NCBI GenBank assembly: GCA_048499455.1
Contig: JASNZV010000001.1
Location: 496,001 to 560,000, forward strand
Direction: 5' to 3'
From: CFX5 sp023384495
GTDB lineage: Bacteria > Chloroflexota > Anaerolineae > Caldilineales > Caldilineaceae
Length of the DNA: 64,000 nt
The notes under the pieces: generated by a model
Told to the model about the DNA's origin: nothing
The model's input: only the letters and a program-made list of their open reading frames with translations
Database searches by the model: none
Program-made: the position numbers and the translations under genes
In this document: in pieces, positions 9,131 through 16,300 of the stretch
How positions within the stretch are numbered: position 1 is the first letter of the stretch
How the letters are laid out: every line of letters starts with the position of its first letter

Positions 9131-9136
9131 AGCTCC

Positions 9137-9173
9137 TCCTTGGCGTCCACCGTCTATCGTCCACCGTCTATCA
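9137..9173. repeat. Heptamer tandem array between esterase and ATP-grasp genes
   Basis: The gap between the esterase stop and the ATP-grasp Shine-Dalgarno holds alternating 7-mers GTCCACC and GTCTATC repeated twice each. It belongs to the same period-7 family as 57955-58001 and the coding stretch 48144-48180. Confidence 0.75.
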
Positions 9174-9890
9174 ATCATGCCCCTGAATATACAGGCGCAC
9201 CATCTGTTGCCAGTAGGGCCAGTCGTGGCTCCAGCCGTCCCATTCGCGGAAGGCGTGCCAGATCATTTTTTGCCAGAGGGCTGCGCTCAACGCCCGGTTG
9301 TTTTCAACGTTTGGGTCGTCCTTCCCAATCGAGATAATGATGTCCAACCGGCGCAGCGCGTCGAGCCGGTGTGGGTCATTGAGGTTGGGGACAAAGTGGC
9401 TTGGTGTGTTGAAATAGATGTTGTTGTCGTAGTAGCCGCCAAAGAAAGTGCTCATATCAAACATGCCACTACATGCCAACACACGGCCAAAGAGGTGTGG
9501 GTGACGAAAGGCAATGTTCAGCGCATGGAATGCGCCAAAGCTGCATCCGTGGCTGATCAGAAACGAATTGGGATTCTGCGCGCGGATCAACGGCAGCACC
9601 TCATTGAGCAAGTATTCTTCGTATTGTAGGTGGCGCAAGATGCGGTTGACCGGATGCGTCCACCAGTTGTAGAAACTCTCGGCGTCCACGCTGTCCACAC
9701 AGTAGAGCTGAAACCAGCCCTGCTCCAGAAAATCGCCCAGCGCCGCCACCATGCCACGGTCTTCATATTCAAAAAAGCGCCCCTTGCTGGTGGGAAAGAC
9801 CAGCACCGGCGCGCCGGCATGCCCATGCACTAACAATTCCATGTCACGATTCAGGTGATGGCTGTACCAACGGTGATATTCACGGCGCAT
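9171..9890 (-). CDS. Alpha/beta-hydrolase, esterase family
   Basis: The 239-residue serine hydrolase is of the esterase-D/enterochelin-esterase type. The nucleophile elbow is G-C-S-F-G with Ser117. Candidate acid residues are Asp191/Asp192 in SIGKDDPN, and the general base is His222 in DGWSHDW. No signal peptide is seen, so it is probably cytoplasmic. It starts 20 bases after the stop of the subtilase and ends 40 bases before the ATP-grasp gene. The context suggests it hydrolyses an ester or thioester, or trims a product made by the two ligases, but no substrate can be named. Confidence 0.82.
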   Translation of the reverse strand: MRREYHRWYSHHLNRDMELLVHGHAGAPVLVFPTSKGRFFEYEDRGMVAALGDFLEQGWFQLYCVDSVDAESFYNWWTHPVNRILRHLQYEEYLLNEVLPLIRAQNPNSFLISHGCSFGAFHALNIAFRHPHLFGRVLACSGMFDMSTFFGGYYDNNIYFNTPSHFVPNLNDPHRLDALRRLDIIISIGKDDPNVENNRALSAALWQKMIWHAFREWDGWSHDWPYWQQMVRLYIQGHD

Positions 9891-9910
9891 GGAGCGAACA
9901 CCCCATAGGT

Positions 9911-11761
9911 TTATGACACTTCGACCAAACTATGATCCTCCCCATAGCCACCTTCAAGCCGCATGGGATTTTCTGGGTCAGGGCGCCAAAGGGGCCGCTG
10001 CGCTGCTGAGTCGGTGAGCCAGAAGCGATAGGCGTGCCTCCCTGGCGGCAGAAAGAACAGACCGTGATGCCAACCGTGGCCAGCCGGTCGCAACCGATGG
10101 ACGCCTGGTTGCCAACCGTTCCACGAACCGACCACGCTCACCCCCGCGGCATCAGGCGCATAGTGGCCAAAATAGACGGGCTGCGTCTCCCCGTTGCCGG
10201 TGGGATCACCCATTTCAGATGCGGTTACTCTACCCTGTCTGACCCATTTTTGCAACTCGCCCGGAGTGGGTTGGGCGCTGCTGTAGGGGCGCCCCGCAAG
10301 CGGGCCATTGCCGGCGCGCAACGCGGCGGCCACCGCCATCGCCGGCTGCAACAGCCCCGACCCGGTCTGTTCATGGGGGTGATGGGGCAATGGCAGCGCG
10401 GCGCCAAGCAGCAGCGCCTTGACCTCGGCGCCCGTAAGACTGGGGTTGGCGGCAAACATCTGCGCTGCGGTGGCTGATACCTGCGCCACAGCCACGCTCG
10501 TGCCGTCTACATGTTGGTAATAAGGATGCACCCATTTGTGTGCGTTCATCCGCTTGCGCACCACTTCCCACACATCGAACATCCATTCATCGAGCAGCCC
10601 ATCTTCCGCCGGGCGCCCCGCCGCGCCGGGCCGGTTCTCGAACAGCACGCGGCGCAGTTCGCCAATCGCATAGACTTCGGCAAAAACGGCCGAGGGCGGC
10701 AAGATCGGCGCAGGCAACCAGCGTCCCAGCGCCAGCAACTCGGGCTTCTGCGCCCAGCGCCCATGCGCCAGCACGCGGCCGCTGTTGTGATGATAAAGCG
10801 CGAGCGCTGCAACCTCTTCGGGCCGGGTGGGCGACCAGCGGCGATTGGCGTCTTCATAGCCGCCCACCGTCAGCACCGAGGGCGCTTGCGCGGGGGCATA
10901 GAGCAGACGACGCCCGCTGTTGCCCGCCGCCGCACAGAGCAAAACGCCACGGTTGCTCAGCTCCTCGGCGGCCAGGCAAACCAGGTTGTTGTACCACGGC
11001 TCGTCATAGTCGCCCCCTACCGCAATGTTGACCACGCGCACGTTGTAGCGCAGCCAGTTGTCATCGCGCAACAGCCATCTGAGCCCGGCCAAAATCGCCG
11101 CTTCGGGGATGCGCCCATTGCTGGCGCCGATTTTGATCGGCAGAAGCTGCGCCTGGGGGGCATAACCACGAAACAAACCGCCGCTCAGCAGCCCATTGCC
11201 GGCGGCCAGCGTCGTGGTCATCTGCCCATGCCAACTGGCGCCCGCCCCATCCCATAGGCTGGGCAAGTGCAGCCCAATCTCCTCTCCCCCATCGGTCAGG
11301 TCGACATACTCGACCAGACGGAGCGGCGCGCATTCCAACTGGCGGCGCAGAGCGTCGGCGCCCAGCTTCGCCCACAGGGGCGGGTCGCTGGGCCAGACGC
11401 CATCTTGCGCCAGGTCGGGGTGGGGATAGTAGCCGCTGTCGAGAAAGGCAATCGTCACACCCGCGCCGGTGATGGGGGCATAGTCGGGCAATCGTTGCGG
11501 CTGGCTGAGGGCTGTCTCTTCGTCGAGATGATAGTAGGGGAAGGTGGTGTGTGGCTCGGTGGCGGTATGCAGGCTCGTGGGGCTGCGGCGCGCAGCCAAA
11601 CGCATGGCGTATTGCCCGATGCAGGTGGGGCAGGCGCCATCCGCCGGGCGCCAGCCGGGTGCGTCCTGGCGAATGAGGCGCACGATGCCGGGCTGCGCGT
11701 CGACGGCCATTGCGAGAATACCGGGGTGGAATCGTTCACGACAGAGCGGGCAACGCGTCAA
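9911..11761 (-). CDS. Subtilisin-like (S8) peptidase with N-terminal zinc ribbon and C-terminal CBM48-like domain
   Basis: The 616-residue protein has four domains in order: a CPLC...CPTC zinc-ribbon-like segment (Cys4, Cys7, Cys44, Cys47); an S8 catalytic core; a segment of mixed character; and a C-terminal beta domain (about 528-616, VSVVGSWNGWQPGVHRL) like the CBM48/AMPK glycogen-binding fold. The triad reads Asp108 (FLDSG), His178 (WHGQ) and Ser422 (DGTSVA), with oxyanion Asn281 (AAGNSG). There is no signal peptide or evident propeptide, which suggests an intracellular protease. TTG at 11761 is used as start because it keeps both CxxC pairs. It overlaps the stop of a small upstream ORF as TTGA. 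Confidence 0.86.
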   Translation of the reverse strand: MTRCPLCRERFHPGILAMAVDAQPGIVRLIRQDAPGWRPADGACPTCIGQYAMRLAARRSPTSLHTATEPHTTFPYYHLDEETALSQPQRLPDYAPITGAGVTIAFLDSGYYPHPDLAQDGVWPSDPPLWAKLGADALRRQLECAPLRLVEYVDLTDGGEEIGLHLPSLWDGAGASWHGQMTTTLAAGNGLLSGGLFRGYAPQAQLLPIKIGASNGRIPEAAILAGLRWLLRDDNWLRYNVRVVNIAVGGDYDEPWYNNLVCLAAEELSNRGVLLCAAAGNSGRRLLYAPAQAPSVLTVGGYEDANRRWSPTRPEEVAALALYHHNSGRVLAHGRWAQKPELLALGRWLPAPILPPSAVFAEVYAIGELRRVLFENRPGAAGRPAEDGLLDEWMFDVWEVVRKRMNAHKWVHPYYQHVDGTSVAVAQVSATAAQMFAANPSLTGAEVKALLLGAALPLPHHPHEQTGSGLLQPAMAVAAALRAGNGPLAGRPYSSAQPTPGELQKWVRQGRVTASEMGDPTGNGETQPVYFGHYAPDAAGVSVVGSWNGWQPGVHRLRPAGHGWHHGLFFLPPGRHAYRFWLTDSAAQRPLWRPDPENPMRLEGGYGEDHSLVEVS

Positions 11762-11868
11762 CAGGGCAACTCCGGGGCCGGTGAGCCATCAAAATAGCTT
11801 TTGCAGGGTTGGAAACCCGCTTCTGACAGCGAAACGTCGCCGCAGCACTTGATATTCAGCGCCTGCAC
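11758..11868 (-). CDS. Possible small Cys-rich protein coupled to the subtilase gene
   Basis: A GTG-initiated frame of 36 residues contains four cysteines (a CC pair, then two single Cys) and ends in a TGA that overlaps the TTG start of the subtilase. That geometry is typical of translational coupling. The composition (Cys, Gly, Ser, Pro) could suit a short peptide substrate or a leaderless regulator. There is no clear Shine-Dalgarno and no family match by eye, so it may equally be chance. Confidence 0.3.
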   Translation of the reverse strand: MQALNIKCCGDVSLSEAGFQPCKSYFDGSPAPELPC

Positions 11869-12046
11869 CCGAAGGTCCCCGACTTCTCATGGTCAGAAGG
11901 CAGACCGAGAGCCTTCTGGGCGCCGTTGCAGACAATAACGTGCCCGGTTGCAAATCTCCTGATAACGATCAGGCGCTGCGTACGTCATGAACCAGCCAAC
12001 TTGCGACGGGCCGCCACACGCGCCGTGGGCCACACCTCGCCCTGTA

Positions 12047-12448
12047 TCACTCCTGCAACTGATCCCAATTGACGCCAAAGCCAAAGCCAGGTTCCTTTTT
12101 GGTGGGGTCGCGGAACTCCAGCAGCAGATCAAATTCCTGCCGCTCGATGATTTCGGGCGTTTCAGTCAACCCATTGGTGAGCAGCGCAACAACCCGGTAG
12201 GCTACACCAGGCCGAGGGTTACGCAGGTGCAGGGTGGTTTCCAATCGTTGTTCGGCATGAGCCAGGGCAAAGACGCTGGTGTTCTCGCTGCCGTCGGGGT
12301 TGAGCACCGCCAATTCAATGTTGGGGCGCGGGGCTTCGACTGCCGTGAGCCAGACGCGCGCCCATATGCGTTTCAGGTCGGGGTAGGGATAGAGCACAAT
12401 GCGCTCAAAGCGCAGCGTCTCATCATTCTGGAAGAGCGAAATTTCCAT
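12047..12448 (-). CDS. Conserved-looking hypothetical protein, 133 aa
   Basis: The ATG at 12448 opens a 133-residue protein that starts 25 bases downstream of the selenocysteine tRNA gene on the same strand. The sequence is mostly beta-strand-like, with alternating hydrophobics (FERIVLYPYPDLKRIWARVWLTA, then NIELAVLNPDGSENTSVF and GVAYRVVALLTNG). It resembles a small beta-sandwich domain without signal peptide or catalytic motif. Earlier in-frame Met codons would run into the tRNA gene. No function is assigned. It may be transcribed with the tRNA and the downstream peptidase-ligase cluster. Confidence 0.6.
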   Translation of the reverse strand: MEISLFQNDETLRFERIVLYPYPDLKRIWARVWLTAVEAPRPNIELAVLNPDGSENTSVFALAHAEQRLETTLHLRNPRPGVAYRVVALLTNGLTETPEIIERQEFDLLLEFRDPTKKEPGFGFGVNWDQLQE

Positions 12449-12472
12449 AGTCCATAACCCAAAATCAGCAGG

Positions 12473-12568
12473 CGGGAAAGCGTGGGAGTCGAACCCACCG
12501 CCGCCGGCCGTAAGCCACCGGCCACCGATTTTGAAGATCGGGGCGCCCACCGGGACACATGCCTCCCC
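12473..12568 (-). tRNA. selC: tRNA-Sec (anticodon UCA)
   Basis: The minus strand folds as a bacterial selenocysteine tRNA. It has an 8-bp acceptor stem (GGGGAGGC with GCTTTCCC, including G-U pairs) and a 5-bp anticodon stem CCGAT/ATCGG. The loop CTTCAAA gives anticodon TCA. A long GC-rich variable arm (about TGGCCGGTGGCTTACGGCCGG) is followed by a T arm GTGGG-TTCGACT-CCCAC, then discriminator G. CCA is not encoded (CCT follows). The length is 96 nt, against about 95 nt for E. coli selC. This implies UGA recoding to Sec elsewhere in the genome; I found no selenoprotein gene in the window. Confidence 0.93.
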
Positions 12569-13307
12569 ATCATTATTGTAGCGGATCGCTGGTGGGGCGC
12601 CAAATCGGCCCGCGCCGGGTGGGTCTACGCACAGCAGTCATTATGAACTGGGCTGGGCATGAATGGGGCTGGGCGCAAAACGATAAAAATGGCAGCCACA
12701 GCAAACGAAACCAAAACGTAACGATATTGTTTCGTCTCGTTGGTTTCGTTACGATTCAAAAAGTCAAGCATTTGTCGCTTGCGCCGCAGCCTTGCCCCGG
12801 TGTACCCTCAGTGTACACAGACGGTTGTCGAGTGGAAAGGAAGGTGAGCCATGAAATGAATCCCCAAGGCCTGTCCCAAAACAGGCATGCGCCAAAAAGA
12901 AGAGACAATCTGCTGTCACAGATTGCCTCTGAGGTGGACACGAAATTGACTCTGCGCGCCAATTGTCTATGTCTGGACGGATCGTACACCGGTTTTGCTG
13001 ATTTGTCAAGCATCCTGCGCCAGGTTTCCCCTGACCGTATGCATACCATCAGCATCTCGACCGCCACGACCCGGCTCCTCGCCACATCCCCATAGACAGG
13101 CTCCTGCTCGCTTCGTCGCCACCCGCGCCGTAACCTGCCCACCCAGGGGGTACGGAACGGATTCCCGTAGACCCATCCGTTCCCCAGCCCGGCATGAGCA
13201 AAGCGCTGTTGTCTCGAGCATCCGTACAATCCATTCAATCCGGTCCCAAAATCCGTTGACAGCGCCTCGCCGCACGAGCGAGCGCCATGTTCTTTCCAGG
13301 AGCATTT
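12569..13307. other. Intergenic region between tRNA-Sec and the TSP3-repeat protein gene
   Basis: About 740 bases without a convincing gene. An 11-bp inverted repeat AACGAAACCAA/TTGGTTTCGTT lies at 12704-12750, and short palindromes occur near 12801-12822 and 12866-12890. It should contain the divergent promoters for the tRNA (minus) and the large surface protein (plus), but I cannot place boxes with confidence. Confidence 0.5.
12704..12750. repeat. Inverted repeat with 11-bp perfect arms
   Basis: Arms AACGAAACCAA (12704-12714) and TTGGTTTCGTT (12740-12750) flank a 25-base AT-richer spacer that itself repeats TTTCGT and AACG words. Possible roles are an operator or structured leader; no T-run supports a terminator. 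Confidence 0.5.
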
Positions 13308-16300
13308 ATGTCGAAACCCAAAAGCAAGGCTTTCAAGCTGTTCACCCTCTGTATCGTCCTGGTGCAGATCTTTGCCCTCACCGCTGCCGGGGCGCTCACC
13401 GCCCTGCAACCCACGCCAGCACTGGCGCAGGGAACCTCCCCCGGCGGGGTAGCCGGCAATCTGGTGCAATGGTACAAGGCCGATGCAGCGGTCTACACCG
13501 ATGTGGCTGGTACGATTGCAGCTACCGATGGTAGTGATGTCAACCACTGGAAAAACGTAGCTCAGGACAACTTCCATGTAATCGACACAACCGGGGGCGA
13601 GCCAACCTACCAGGCGCCGTCGGCCACCTCCAACTTCAACCCGTCGATTTTCTTCAACAAGAATCAGAACGACCGTCTGCGCTACACCGGCCGGGTCGTG
13701 CCCACGACTGCGGACGGTACGTTTCTGGCTGTTGGACGACTCCAAGCCTTCAACGGCGACATCTATACCATGGTTGCCTTTGGCGACAACGCCAACGACC
13801 CCACACTGGATGTTGATGTCGATGGCGGCATTCCCTACTTCGACCCTTGGATCGATGGCAGCTCCCCGGCTAACAACGATCATACCTTCCCCATCTCCAA
13901 TAATGCCTCGCATATCATGGGCATTACCTTCCTGAACAACGTGGCCAATGATGTGGTAAAGCACGTCGATGGCAAGACTGTGACCACGAATATGGAAGTC
14001 AATAGCTCAAATGCCAACATGTTCCTGAACTTCTGGGTGGGTAGTGATGGTGGTGGCGAACGCTGGCATGGCACCATCAATGAAATTGTCTTTTACGACA
14101 CAAAGCTAACCGGCAACTCACTGGCCCAGGTCGAGAGCTACCTGGCTATCAGGTGGGGCATCACGCTCGACGCTGACCCGACCAGCACAGCTACGAACTT
14201 CGACTATCTGGCCTCCGATGGCGCCAAGATCTGGGACGGCAACAATGTCAACAGCAACTATCACAACGACGTTGCTGGCATTGGCCGCGACGACGCCTCA
14301 TCGCTCAACCAGAAGCAATCCAAGAGCGATAACAGCGGCGCCCTGGTCACCATGGGCCTGGGTTCGATTGCCGCCGACAACGCCAGCAACCCCAACAGCT
14401 TCGCTGCTAACAAGTCCTTCCTGGTCTGGGGCAATGACGGCGGCAGCACGACGTTCGACACACCCTACACACCTGTCAGCCTGCCCTCCGTTGTAAACTA
14501 TACTCGGACGGGGCGCGTCTGGAAGGTACAAGAGACGGGCACAGTGGGTGCGGTGCGAGTGGCTGTGTCCGCCGGCGCCGAATACCTGATCGTAGCCAAT
14601 GACGCCGGCTTCACCACCGGCATCCAGGAGATCCCCCTCAGCGGTGGCGCGTTCCCGGTCGATTTCACGGACGGCCAGTTCTTTACCTTCGCCCGCTCCC
14701 AGCCCGCTCCCGGCGGGGTGAACGCGGGTCTAGCGCATTGGATCAAGGCTGACAGCCAGGTCTATAACGATGCAGGCAACACGCCAGCGACGGCTGGGCA
14801 AACGGTGCAACAGTGGAACGACCAGTCTGGCCGGGAGTTGCATGTGACTCCCAACAGCGCCGGACAGACGCCGGTCTATCTGACAGGTACAGCAGCCACC
14901 AATTTCAATCCTGCGCTCGATTTCACCAATGACTACCTGATCAATACCAACCGGATTGTTGAAACCACCGATGGCTTGAGCCTGTTCTCCGTCGGCGCCA
15001 CGCGTGTGTTCAACGGGGTGCGCACGATGTATTCGCTGGGCACCAACGGCAACGAGCCGACCGTGGACCTGGAATCCACCTGGATTAGTCCATACAACAC
15101 GGCCAGCAGCCCCACGAACGTTGACCTGTTCAACAATCAGATGACGCTGAATCAGCCGATGATCTGGGGGCTACGGGCGGCCAACAATGTGGCGAATGAC
15201 CTCAGGTTCAGCTTTCAAGGTGAGGAAGTCCCTACCCCGCTGGAAATTCTTTCCTCCCACGCTGCCTATGGCAATCGGGTGCATGTTGGCACCGGGGTGG
15301 ATTCGGTGTGGGATGGTCTGATCCAAGAAGGCATCACCTATAATCGTCCGCTCAGCAGCGCCGAGATGCAGCGGGTCAATAGCTACCTGGCGTTGAAATA
15401 TGGCGTCACGCTGCGCACGGTGGACAGCGACCCCACCATCACCGAAGGGGATTATGTGGCTTCTGATGGTACGACGAAGGTTTGGGATTATGTCGCCAAC
15501 ACGGCCTATCACAACGACGTCGCCGGCATCGGGAGCGACGACGCTTCGGCGCTCAACCAGAAACAGTCCAAGAGCGTCAACAGCGGTTCGCTGGTCACCA
15601 TGGGCCTGGGTGCGATTGCTGCCAACAACGCCAGCAACGCCAACAGCTTTGCCGCCGACAAGAGCTTCCTGGTCTGGGGCAACGATAGCGGCGCCACCAC
15701 GGTCGGCACAGCCATCACCGGTCTCGCCGGCGGCCAGCGCATGGCCCGCATCTGGAAGACGCAGGAGACAGGCACAGTGGGCAGCGTGCTGGTGCAGATC
15801 CCGACCAGCGCCGTCACCTTAGGCGCTAACGAACTGCCGCTCCTCATGCGCAGCACGGACGCTACCTTCGACAGCAGCGACACCTTTGTGCTGCTGGTCG
15901 ACAATGGCGCCGGTGCTTATGAAGCTGCCATCGACTTCAATAATGGCGACTTCTTCACCTTTGGCAAATCGTCCGATGTGGACACCGACGGCGACGGCGT
16001 GCCCGACGCGGTGGAGATCGCCCAGGGCACCGACCTCAACGACCCCAACAGTTATCTCGATTCGGACGGTGATGGCGTGCCCGACTATGTCGAAGAGCAA
16101 GATGGCACCGATCCCGACGACCCGACTGATTTCGTAGACAGTGACAACGGCGGTGTACCCGACTACGTCGAGACCGTGCTGCTGCCCAACAACGGCCTGC
16201 CCGCGACCGACCCGAACAACCCGGCTGACGACCATCAGGACACCGACGGCGACGGCGTGCCCGACTGGCAGGAGTTGCTCGACGGCGCCGACCCCAACGA

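Noticed and set aside
11893..12132. Minus-strand frame between the subtilase region and the 133-aa gene
   Set aside because: It overlaps the end of the 133-aa gene in another frame, and its product has no plausible fold.
12756..13964. Open frame of about 400 codons on the minus strand across the TSP3-protein promoter region
   Set aside because: It overlaps the start of the strong plus-strand gene, has no ribosome-binding site and no recognisable domain; high-GC DNA gives such frames by chance.
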